Shown in pieces: positions 19,701 to 26,477 of a stretch of DNA of 64,000 nt. Numbering within the stretch: position 1 is the first letter of the stretch; every line of letters begins with the position of its first letter. Source of the stretch: an uncultured Bacteroidales bacterium (lineage in GTDB: Bacteria > Bacteroidota > Bacteroidia > Bacteroidales > UBA932); contig CAKUPC010000001.1 in assembly GCA_934675095.1 (NCBI GenBank), positions 1 through 64,000 of the forward strand, written 5' to 3'. Made by a program: the position numbers and the translations under genes. The notes below the pieces were generated by a model. It did no database searches and was not told the origin of the DNA. It saw only the letters and a list, made by a program, of their open reading frames with translations.

Positions 19701-20968
19701 GCCCGGGACCGGACAAGGGAAGAATCGGAAACATCGCCTGCAATGTCGCCAATGCCTCTTCTCTGAACGGCTGCATAAACTACGGGGACATCATCTCCAC
19801 CACAAGCGCAAGGACAGCGGGAATCGCCAACCTTCCGAACAACTGCGAATGCGTGCGCTGCGCCAATTACGGCAATGTCCGGACAGATAGCCAGTACCGT
19901 GGACTTTTCTGGGCATATAACACGAGTGCGGCGACCTGGAGCAGCTGCATTGCCGGAGGCACTGTCGGAACATACAACGGCGGCGAAGGGGTAGTTGACG
20001 AATATACCGAGGAGACCAAGGCCAATTATCTCGGCAAGATAAAAACCACGCAGTCTGTGCTGAACGACATCACCTACCTCATAGGCACCAAGGAACCGGA
20101 TCAGCCGGCGGAGTCCAACGCGAAGCTGAAGATTCTCTTCATCGGCAACAGCTTCACCAAGGATGCCGTGGAGCATCTTCCGGGTCTTCTCGCCGCGGCG
20201 GGCATAAAGGACATAAAGCTTTGGCATATGTATTACGGCGGGCGTCGCGTCTATGAGTACAACGACGGCTACACTTCCACCGCTGACTATCACTGCTACA
20301 GGTGCGAGAACGGCGCGACCACATGGACCGACGTCACGGGCAAGAGCCTCAGCGAGGTCGTGAAGAGCGACAAGTGGGACATCGTCACCATTCAGGAGCA
20401 CACCGGACGGGCCGTGGCATGGGACTGGACCGCAAGCCAGAAAGCCGCGTTCGAGGGGCTTGTCTCGAAGGTGAAGGCCGACTGCCCGGAAAAGACTCCG
20501 GATTTCTATTTCATCATGTCCCAGGCATATCACGACATGAACAAGATTGCCACGGCAGACAGGGGACAGAAGAATTTCTCCACCACGGAAGAGATGTACA
20601 ATGTCATTGTCTCGACGACGAAGAAGCTGATGGCCGACATCCCGTTCAAGGATGTCATCGCGACTGGCACATATCTCCAGAATCTCCGCTCTTCCGCCCT
20701 CAACAACAGTATGGCGCTCACGCGCGATGGTTACCACATGGACTACGGCATATCCCGTTACGGGGCCTCATGCATGATTTTTGAGAAACTCATATCCCCG
20801 TCATTCGACGGCATTAAGCTCGACGGCAACGCCTACCGCTACTACAATTCATCCACAACGTCCGGAAGTTATTCAACCCCTGTCACGGATGCGAACGCTC
20901 CGGTTGCCCTAAAGGCGGCAAGGGCTGCGCTGAAGAATCCGTATGAGGTGACGTCAATGGCAGAATAA
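16790..20968 (+). CDS. Large surface lipoprotein: DUF4988-like stalk, two GLUG beta-helix blocks and C-terminal DUF4886 (SGNH-type) domain
   Basis: 1392 residues. ATG 16790 overlaps the previous stop by 4 bp (ATGA), so translation is probably coupled; ATG 16799 is an alternative start. Lipobox LVASC (Cys at about 24), then GFDDSE, a coiled coil (RLDEIDGRIAALQSRIDDAN) and a DUF4988-like module. Two homologous GLUG blocks follow, at about 305-660 and 705-1080, each starting with DIDMSSV(T/N)DWTPIGN and carrying many GCTNYG/NCVNKG-type turns: an internal duplication. The C-terminal about 290 residues match DUF4886: LKILFIGNSFTKDAVEHLPG (block-I Ser), TIQEHTGRAV, and DGYHMDYGI as the Asp/His block. 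Predicted surface esterase or deacylase held out on a beta-helix. Confidence 0.8.
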   Translation: MIKMKRTLNNMLLSFLAAALVASCGFDDSELRGRLDEIDGRIAALQSRIDDANGQIESLGLLTSGNVVTSVEKNGDGSYVLTYLDANNEEKTMVVAAMDQMINVPVLGVRKDDNGLYWWTVTADGTTSDLLLDGKPVPVAGKTPVVSVDAQGYWTVDGERLLDSAGNAVEASDGSSEVFRAVGTDADGNLSVTLGSGTTVTIPVQNALNLKLSTAVSLTVANLSAPVTFGYELSGTAAESAVVAIAAANSVEAALDKEKKEVSVSFGRDFQSGHVIVMATDLDKVTVLRPVFFEKATETEIRISTADELMLFAKRVNSQDGAEQMNVFIDKDIDMSSVTDWTPIGNGTFSGTAVSGPAFKGTFDGGNHTVKGLKITLASDAASGAVCGLFGVISNATVKNVIVDETSSLNVSSAKLSCAGAVVGASFNSSVENCASHAVAHLSGGAENIRECLGGVVGCAYSNGESVSQVVRCTNYGRITSVNTTNTKNGGTAFSIGGVVGWAESSASEPRALVADCVNRGAMDVQASRHGGIVATMNKNATVSGCTNYAELRNSDTKATNTRVAGIVSAMNLNTSAINCVNKGNVFYTAANTTKGYASGIVGQTNNGNNIIDGCTNYGAVRSDMFNSTDAAKKFIAIILANNNNVAGVSIVNNKVGGKIGPWSDESSVVTITADNFASYVHFYPKTAPSLVNNNVFAGELPTKGIASADDFVAFAAAVNAGESLEKWQDAAGGINLLDDIDMSSVNDWTPIGNATFVNSSNKLTVTGPMFTGRFNGQGYKILNFKMHSTVSSTGGTFGLFGVIGPGAVVENFSFESSCSLLVEASGAASSHGVIAGLVYDGTVRDVHSYAPMTFMSKGVPAKKAQFMALVGYAFTENHEIVIDSVDNFGEIVAENLDGNAESGANAFHIAGILGFGTSTADTQHFVTVSDCSNSGNMTSATCRTSGICAACNRRTKLVNCINRGNQLNSCPGPDKGRIGNIACNVANASSLNGCINYGDIISTTSARTAGIANLPNNCECVRCANYGNVRTDSQYRGLFWAYNTSAATWSSCIAGGTVGTYNGGEGVVDEYTEETKANYLGKIKTTQSVLNDITYLIGTKEPDQPAESNAKLKILFIGNSFTKDAVEHLPGLLAAAGIKDIKLWHMYYGGRRVYEYNDGYTSTADYHCYRCENGATTWTDVTGKSLSEVVKSDKWDIVTIQEHTGRAVAWDWTASQKAAFEGLVSKVKADCPEKTPDFYFIMSQAYHDMNKIATADRGQKNFSTTEEMYNVIVSTTKKLMADIPFKDVIATGTYLQNLRSSALNNSMALTRDGYHMDYGISRYGASCMIFEKLISPSFDGIKLDGNAYRYYNSSTTSGSYSTPVTDANAPVALKAARAALKNPYEVTSMAE

Positions 20969-20979
20969 AATTTGATACA

Positions 20980-21906
20980 ATGAATGCAAAAAGTTTTTTA
21001 ATCATCATCGCGTCGCTCGCGTGTCTCATCTCCTGCGGCGAGGGCGAACCCAAGTACGCCAACCGTGCGGAAATGATTGTGTCACAGATGCATGACCCGG
21101 CATCGAAATATGTCGTGGTGGCGTGCCACAGAGGAGACTGGCGCAACTATCCGGAGAACTCCATTCCGGCCATAGAGTCCATCATCCGTATGGGGTGCGA
21201 CATCATGGAACTCGACCTCAAGATGACAAAGGACAGCGTCCTGGTTCTTTCTCATGACAGGACCATCGACCGCTGCACCACGGGGAAGGGACCGGTCAGC
21301 GACTACACTCTTGCCGAACTGAAGGAATTTCGCCTGAGGAGAGCGCACGGCGTGGCCACCGACTCGCTTCACATCTGCACCCTTCGCGAGGCGCTTGAAT
21401 GCTGTAAGGACAGAATCTGCGTCAATGTCGATCAGGGCTACGAGTACTACGACCAGGTGCTCGCCGTCACCGAGGAACTCGGAGTGACGGACCAGATTCT
21501 CATCAAGGGCAAGAAGCCGGTTGCGGCCGTGGCGGAGAAGATGGCCTCTCATGAGCACAACATGATGTATATGCCGATTATCGACATCCAGAAGGAGCAG
21601 GGACGGCAGCTGTTCAACGAGTACATGGAGACAGGGACTGTTCCGCTTGCCTACGAGGTCTGCTGGAAGAAGCTCACCCCGGAGGTCGAGGACTGCTTCA
21701 AGAAGATTGTCGATTCGGGGTCTAAGCTTTGGGTGAATACAATCTGGGGCAGCCTCTGCGGCTATCTCGACGACGACAAGGCTTTCGAGTGCGGCGACCC
21801 GGCATCCGTCTATGACAAGGTGATAGGCTTCGGCGCGACCCTCATCCAGACCGACCGTCCTGAACTGCTTCTGGGCTATCTCCGCAGCCGCGGCCTTCAC
21901 GACTGA
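20980..21906 (+). CDS. Glycerophosphodiester phosphodiesterase family lipoprotein
   Basis: 308 residues with lipobox LACLISC (Cys at about 15). The GDPD TIM-barrel motifs are all present: ACHRGDWRNYPENSIPAI (catalytic His-Arg and Glu-Asn), MELDLKMTKDSVLVLSHDRT (metal-binding Glu/Asp and second His), and CVNVDQGYE. It cleaves glycerophosphodiesters to glycerol phosphate plus an alcohol; some family members act on other phosphodiesters. It is the last gene of the SusCD operon, before a strong terminator. Together with the NAGPA-type enzyme it gives the locus two different phosphodiester-cleaving activities. Cell-surface or periplasmic location depends on lipoprotein sorting, which the sequence does not settle. 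Confidence 0.92.
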   Translation: MNAKSFLIIIASLACLISCGEGEPKYANRAEMIVSQMHDPASKYVVVACHRGDWRNYPENSIPAIESIIRMGCDIMELDLKMTKDSVLVLSHDRTIDRCTTGKGPVSDYTLAELKEFRLRRAHGVATDSLHICTLREALECCKDRICVNVDQGYEYYDQVLAVTEELGVTDQILIKGKKPVAAVAEKMASHEHNMMYMPIIDIQKEQGRQLFNEYMETGTVPLAYEVCWKKLTPEVEDCFKKIVDSGSKLWVNTIWGSLCGYLDDDKAFECGDPASVYDKVIGFGATLIQTDRPELLLGYLRSRGLHD

Positions 21907-21943
21907 GAGGAGCGTGCGGACATCGTTCTGCAGTGATATTCAT

Positions 21944-21991
21944 AAGATTGCGGGTGAACAAAGCAATTTTTGTCACCCGCAATCTTTTTTT
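21944..21991 (+). terminator. Rho-independent terminator closing the SusCD operon
   Basis: A 14-bp perfect stem, AAGATTGCGGGTGA (21944-21957) with TCACCCGCAATCTT (21973-21986), a 15-base loop and a T tract to 21991. It lies between the GDPD gene and the convergent CpXC gene and may work in both directions because the 5' arm starts with A residues. Confidence 0.9.
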
Positions 21992-22004
21992 ATTTCCGAC
22001 GGTT

Positions 22005-22685
22005 CTATTTCATTATTGATTCGACCCACTGGGCATCAACCCTTACGAAGCCTTCGCCCGGACGCACGGAAGGGTTGCGCTCAATGATGCCGGCACAGTC
22101 CTCATAGACATTCCAGCCGACCTTGAGCCCGACCATCTGTCCCCGCGATGCGTAGCTGAGTATGATGCTGCGGCCGTCTCCCTCTCCCTCGACGCGGTAG
22201 AAATGGAATGCGGCGGCGCTGATTTCCTCGTTGCGCTGCTTGTCCTCAAGCTTAGTCTCCTTGCCTGCCCCTGCGGTCATCTCCCTCTTGGTCACCCATT
22301 TGCAGAGTTCCAGAACGACGTCGTCCAGCCCGGCGTCGAAGATGAGCACCTTCTCCATCAGCTCGCCCATGTCGCGGACAAGCCTGAGCGTATAGCCGCC
22401 CATGGCCCGCGTGTGGTTCGTGATGGCCTGCATCTGCGTCTCGGAGATTTTTCCGTCCGGCACGAGCCAGAGCATCAGTTTCTTCTGCGGGTCGTGGTAG
22501 AGCGTCTCGTATCGCGCCAGATTGACCGTCCCGCAGTGCGGACACTCCCAAAGGAACAGTGACCCGTTCCGAACCTTCTCCTTGAGCTCCGGCTCCTCCG
22601 CCGTGTTTATGCTCCTATAGACCGTTATCTCGGTCGTCCGCCCGCACTTGGAGCAGACCCCGTTCGCCTGTGCTGTAAGTGACAT
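22005..22685 (-). CDS. CpXC-domain protein
   Basis: 226 residues from ATG at 22685, preceded by agaaaaggt; the open frame continues upstream but overlaps the end of the previous gene. The N-terminus holds two CxxC knuckles (GVCSKCGRTTEITVYRSINT and LWECPHCGTVNLARYETLYH) typical of the CpXC domain, probably zinc-binding. The rest (residues about 70-226) follows the CpXC pattern with HDPQKKLMLWLVPDG. Function of the family is unknown. It lies 14 bp downstream of the AlbA_2/wHTH gene on the same strand, so the two are likely co-transcribed. Confidence 0.85.
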   Translation of the reverse strand: MSLTAQANGVCSKCGRTTEITVYRSINTAEEPELKEKVRNGSLFLWECPHCGTVNLARYETLYHDPQKKLMLWLVPDGKISETQMQAITNHTRAMGGYTLRLVRDMGELMEKVLIFDAGLDDVVLELCKWVTKREMTAGAGKETKLEDKQRNEEISAAAFHFYRVEGEGDGRSIILSYASRGQMVGLKVGWNVYEDCAGIIERNPSVRPGEGFVRVDAQWVESIMK

Positions 22686-22699
22686 ACCTTTTCTATCAG

Positions 22700-24193
22700 T
22701 TATTTTATTTTTGCTTCCGTATTCTCCCCAATCTCCCAGTGTCCTGTCTTTGACGGCCCGACCCATTTTATCCCCATGGTTTTAATGTCTCTTTTTATCG
22801 TAATTATTGAAACATTAAAGTGTGTTGATAACTCCTCGACACTTGCGTAAGGATTGTCTGAAATATAATTTGCAACTTGTCTCTGACGTTCAGATGACTT
22901 TCGTGAGGTTGCCCCAATATGTTTATTTTGAGTATCATTTTGAGTATCATTTTGAGTATCATTTTGAGTATCATTTTGAGTATCATTTTGAGTATCATTT
23001 TGAGTGACATCCTTGTAAGACATCCGTCTGAACGTCACGACGACAGTCGCCTCGCGAATCGTGAACTCAGGCTCCGGGACATTCTGCTCACGGCATAAAT
23101 CCACCATACGCTTAACTCCTGAACCCCAATTTTCAAGGTAGTTTGAGAGATACAAGACTCTGGCTATCTTGAAATTACGCGGATATGACTCGTGCTTCGA
23201 CTTTATTGACTCCGTCGTCAGCGGTGCGGGCAATTTCCCGGGACTGACGATTTCAACCCTGTCATCATATATCGCCAGACTCGTAGTCGCACAGTAGTTA
23301 TCGTATGCCCTGTGACACAAAGCGTTGGTCAGAGCCTCGCGCAGAGCCTCCATCGGAACTTCAAGGTGCTCTTCGCGCAGCAGCCCGACAATCTTACCGC
23401 TGAGGTTAAGGTGCTTGAAGCAGAAATCCATGCCTGAATCCAGCAGTTCAAAGAAGTTGCCGCTCAGCCTTCGTTCATCGATGAACTCATTCTTGTCGAG
23501 TCCTCTGAAACGCGCCATCCGAAGCATCAGCTGAGGGAAATTATCTTCAACATCCTTTCCGAAAAGCACGACCCCCGCATTGGTAACTCCCTCCCCGTTG
23601 AGAAGCTTGAACTTGCTGAGGACTGTTCGTATGTCCAAACCCTCGGCCGAGATGTTGATTCTTCCGCCAATCACTCCTCCGCGCACGGCATTGCGTATCA
23701 TGTTCTCGTCAAGGTCGTCAATCGTAACGCCCGGCGCAGTCTGTGAGTCCCAAGCAAAGAAGCGTGGATTGCTCTCTTTCAGCCGCTCCTCGAACATATC
23801 GCGCGGCATTATCCGTGTCGTGCTCTCGACTTTGTAATACGGCCTTCCGTTGTATGTGTAAGGTACCATCCCGTATTCCCATCCTTCAAAATGAATGGCA
23901 ATGGTTTGATTGCCAGGATGTTCCGGAATGTCAATGTATTCGACCTTTATGTCTATCGTTGGCAGAAGTCCGTTCAACGCCTGAGCGATTTCTCTTCGCG
24001 TATTGTCCGTAACCTCCTGCCCTACGATTCTCAGCGACTTTGGTGTCACTCCAAAAATCAGCCATCCACCGTCGGTATTCAAAAATGCACAGGCCGAGTG
24101 CATCCCGTCCTTCAATTCTCCCGTACTCTTCTTGAGTTCAAGCGTCCGTGTCTCATCCCCTTCGATGATTTTTCTAATCTCCTCAATCGTCAT
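22700..24193 (-). CDS. AlbA_2/Schlafen-like ATP-binding protein with C-terminal winged helix
   Basis: 497 residues from ATG 24193 (MTIEEIRKIIEGDETRTLEL); a TTG three codons upstream is less likely. Residues 1-130 are the AlbA_2 (divergent AAA-4) domain with ETRTLELKKS and NTDGGWLIFGVTP. The middle part has the RecG-like C-terminal pattern (ALREALTNALCHRAYDNY, IVSPGKLPAPL, RNFKIARVLYLSNYLENWGS). A four-residue tandem repeat (seven NDTQ units, about 395-425) forms a linker to a winged-helix domain (RQRQVANYISDNPYASVEEL then STHFNVSIITIKRDIKTMGI). Proteins of this class are annotated as putative transcriptional regulators; some Schlafen-like relatives act in phage defence. Second gene of this architecture lies at 51185-52399. 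Confidence 0.87.
   Translation of the reverse strand: MTIEEIRKIIEGDETRTLELKKSTGELKDGMHSACAFLNTDGGWLIFGVTPKSLRIVGQEVTDNTRREIAQALNGLLPTIDIKVEYIDIPEHPGNQTIAIHFEGWEYGMVPYTYNGRPYYKVESTTRIMPRDMFEERLKESNPRFFAWDSQTAPGVTIDDLDENMIRNAVRGGVIGGRINISAEGLDIRTVLSKFKLLNGEGVTNAGVVLFGKDVEDNFPQLMLRMARFRGLDKNEFIDERRLSGNFFELLDSGMDFCFKHLNLSGKIVGLLREEHLEVPMEALREALTNALCHRAYDNYCATTSLAIYDDRVEIVSPGKLPAPLTTESIKSKHESYPRNFKIARVLYLSNYLENWGSGVKRMVDLCREQNVPEPEFTIREATVVVTFRRMSYKDVTQNDTQNDTQNDTQNDTQNDTQNDTQNKHIGATSRKSSERQRQVANYISDNPYASVEELSTHFNVSIITIKRDIKTMGIKWVGPSKTGHWEIGENTEAKIK
22925..23008. repeat. 12-bp in-frame tandem repeat, six perfect plus one degenerate unit
   Basis: The unit ATTTTGAGTATC is repeated head to tail at 22925, 22937, 22949, 22961, 22973 and 22985, with a degenerate seventh at 22997. 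On the coding strand each unit encodes four residues (NDTQ), so unit gain or loss keeps the reading frame and only changes the length of the linker before the winged helix. Confidence 0.97.
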
Positions 24194-24268
24194 AAAACTC
24201 AAATGTCATCGTCATTTTTTTGCTCCGGGTCGATAGATTTATATGTCGTTTTTATCGTCTCGTTATAA

Positions 24269-24901
24269 TCACTCATTTATACCCAAAGCATCCTTGATTG
24301 TATTGATTATCTCAAGTTGTTCTTCGTCGCAATCGGGGATACAAAACATGATTTTATTTATTTCGGGGTTTACGACAAATAGACCGACGCATATGTGGGT
24401 TAGTCCGCCTTGCGTCTTGCACCTGTAGTTGATAACAGCTTGCCAACCGATATATTCAACTTTGTGATTATTGTATAGGTTTACAATCTCCGTTTTTGCG
24501 TCACTGATTTTGTCATTGGTTTCAATTATCTGCTTTTCGACTTTTTCTTTCTTTTCTTTAGCCTTGTTATATTGACGTGTCCAGTATGAGCTGCAATAAG
24601 GGTATGGGGCATAAGTGTCGATATCATCTTCGGCTCTTTCCAAATCCCATTGTGACGCAGTTAGTTCCTTGTTCCATTTGATGATGTTCTCGGCCTTCTT
24701 GCGAACAGTTGCATTCATGAATACTGTTGAGTAGGCACTGTCTATTTGGCAGGAGTTTACTTCGTAACTATCATAATCATACAATATGGTTTTCATATAT
24801 TGACTGACTAAATCAAGAACCTTGTCTTCTTTTGACTTGCAGGATGAAAATAGAAATGCTGCGATTACGGTAATGCAGACGGATGATAATAAACGTTTCA
24901 T
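24269..24901 (-). CDS. Hypothetical lipoprotein with central coiled coil
   Basis: 210 residues, not recognised. Signal peptide with lipobox AAFLFSSC (Cys at about 21) followed by KSKEDK, which fits surface-export signals of Bacteroidetes lipoproteins. Residues about 115-150 (NKAKEKKEKVEKQIIETNDK) are strongly coiled-coil. The C-terminal third (VEYIGWQAVINYRCKTQGGL) looks like a small alpha/beta domain. Base composition is markedly AT-rich relative to the SusCD operon, suggesting acquisition. It has its own promoter (24933-24963). Confidence 0.75.
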   Translation of the reverse strand: MKRLLSSVCITVIAAFLFSSCKSKEDKVLDLVSQYMKTILYDYDSYEVNSCQIDSAYSTVFMNATVRKKAENIIKWNKELTASQWDLERAEDDIDTYAPYPYCSSYWTRQYNKAKEKKEKVEKQIIETNDKISDAKTEIVNLYNNHKVEYIGWQAVINYRCKTQGGLTHICVGLFVVNPEINKIMFCIPDCDEEQLEIINTIKDALGINE

Positions 24902-24932
24902 ATTTAAGAGTTTATATGGTTATATATTTAGA

Positions 24933-24963
24933 CAAATGTAGGAAATAAATGTAAAAGAAACAA
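24933..24963 (-). promoter_or_regulatory. Bacteroidetes-type promoter of the 24269-24901 lipoprotein
   Basis: On the minus strand TACATTTG (24933-24940) matches the -7 consensus TAnnTTTG, with TTG (24961-24963) 20 bp upstream as a -33 element. The predicted start point is about 30 bp before the ATG at 24901. Confidence 0.65.
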
Positions 24964-24967
24964 TAAG

Positions 24968-26332
24968 TTACTGTCCCAGTACCCCGAGGTCTATCTTGAA
25001 GATAGAGGGAGTTTCGTTTGACCGGATTTGTTCATTTTGGAGAAACATGAGCATATATATCGGGACATAGCAGATTTTTCCTGCGGTGCGGATGTTTTCG
25101 TTGCAGAACACATATGCCCTGTCTATGTCATAGTCCGGATTTGACATGACGTTCGACAGCGCGTTGTGGCGGTCATAGTCCTTGCCCGATTTTATTTCTA
25201 TCGGGACGGTCTTTCCGTTCTCTTCGATGACGAAGTCCAGTTCACCGGATTTCTTGTTGTTGTAGTAATAGAGCGGGAATCCGTGGGCGGTCAGTTCCTG
25301 GGCGGCGAGGTTTTCAAAAATTGCCCCGAAATTCATATCCAGCTCTCCTGAAAGAATCTTGGCCTGTATCCCCTGCGCATACTGGCAGGCAAGCAGCCCG
25401 ACGTCGTTTTGGAACAACTTGAACAGATTTCTGTTCTTCGAGAGTACCAGCGGCACCTTCACCTCCGACACATTGAATGTGGGAAGGGCCACGCCCGCGT
25501 TGCTGAGCCAGAGAAAGCCGGGCCACATCCGGTCGAACTTCTTTCCCTCATTGAGGTTTTTGAGAATGAACCTCTTGTTCTTGGCGTTCAATTCGGAAGG
25601 AATCAGGTCGAAGATGTCGTTTATGAGGAAACGGCTGTCCTTGTCATATTGAGTTATGTCCTCGCGGTATAGTCTTATAATGTCATGTTGTTCCGCCGTA
25701 ACTCTTTGAAGGTCATTGGTGTCGAGATAGCGTTGAACCACGGCCGGCATACCTCCTACTATGAGGTAAAGCTTTGTCAGTTCCAGCATTTTCTCATGTA
25801 CGAAATTGTCCGCCGGCTCCATCTTTGCGAAATTCTCCCGCAGTCTTTCGATTATATTCGGATTTACGCCTACTGCTGACACAAATTCTTCAAAATCAAG
25901 GGGATACATATCATGTATTGACATATATCCGACGGGGACGGAACGTATTCCCTTCATCTCCGTTCCGAGCAAAGAGCCGCTGAGTACATAGCGGTATGTC
26001 CCGTCTTCCACAAGAAACTTAATCCATGTGACAATTTCCGGGCAATGCTGAACTTCGTCGAAGAACACGAGCGTTTTTCCCGGAACAAGCGGCCTGTCGG
26101 CAAGAGACGAGAGCCTGAAAAGTATGTCGGACACATTCTTCGCTCCGTTGAACAGGCTGACGGCCTCCTGATTCTTGTAGAAATTGATTTCGACAAAGAC
26201 TTCAAAATCCCTGTTCCCGATGTGTCTGATGGAATATGTCTTGCCGATTTGCCGTGCTCCCGTAATCAGCAGGGCTTTCCTGTCATTGGCAAAAAAGTCG
26301 TGAAGAAATCCGTATATCTTTCTTGAAATCAT
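24968..26332 (-). CDS. AAA_14/DUF4143-family ATPase (copy 1)
   Basis: 454 residues. Walker A GARQIGKT at 25-32, Walker B/DExx LVFFDEVQHCPEIVTWIKFL at about 90-105, sensor-like VLSGSLLG at about 115-125. A middle helical/winged-helix region (about 200-330) leads to a C-terminal DUF4143 domain with the PD-(D/E)xK-like pattern GELDFVIEENGKTVPIEIKS, so nuclease-like residues D, E and K are all present. The biological role of this family is not established. Its promoter (TATTTTTG, 26355-26362) sits between two copies of a 15-bp direct repeat. One of six intact paralogues in this window. Confidence 0.92.
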   Translation of the reverse strand: MISRKIYGFLHDFFANDRKALLITGARQIGKTYSIRHIGNRDFEVFVEINFYKNQEAVSLFNGAKNVSDILFRLSSLADRPLVPGKTLVFFDEVQHCPEIVTWIKFLVEDGTYRYVLSGSLLGTEMKGIRSVPVGYMSIHDMYPLDFEEFVSAVGVNPNIIERLRENFAKMEPADNFVHEKMLELTKLYLIVGGMPAVVQRYLDTNDLQRVTAEQHDIIRLYREDITQYDKDSRFLINDIFDLIPSELNAKNKRFILKNLNEGKKFDRMWPGFLWLSNAGVALPTFNVSEVKVPLVLSKNRNLFKLFQNDVGLLACQYAQGIQAKILSGELDMNFGAIFENLAAQELTAHGFPLYYYNNKKSGELDFVIEENGKTVPIEIKSGKDYDRHNALSNVMSNPDYDIDRAYVFCNENIRTAGKICYVPIYMLMFLQNEQIRSNETPSIFKIDLGVLGQ

Positions 26333-26338
26333 GGCGCG

Positions 26339-26386
26339 TTCCGATTTTCCAACGCAAAAATAGGGTAATTATTCCGATTTTCCAAC
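26339..26386 (-). promoter_or_regulatory. Promoter flanked by 15-bp direct repeats (ATPase copy 1)
   Basis: TTCCGATTTTCCAAC occurs at 26339-26353 and again at 26372-26386, offset exactly 33 bp. Between them the minus strand reads TATTTTTG (26355-26362), a TAnnTTTG -7 box about 23 bp before the ATG. Weaker TTTTCC copies continue to about 26440. The layout suggests an operator that brackets the promoter. Confidence 0.7.
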
Positions 26387-26477
26387 TTTTTTTCCAGTAT
26401 GAAATTGCCTGTTTTTGTCCGCTTTTCCGGGAAATTTTCCAAGATTTGCACCGGACGCGAAAGTATCCTTGGGTCCG

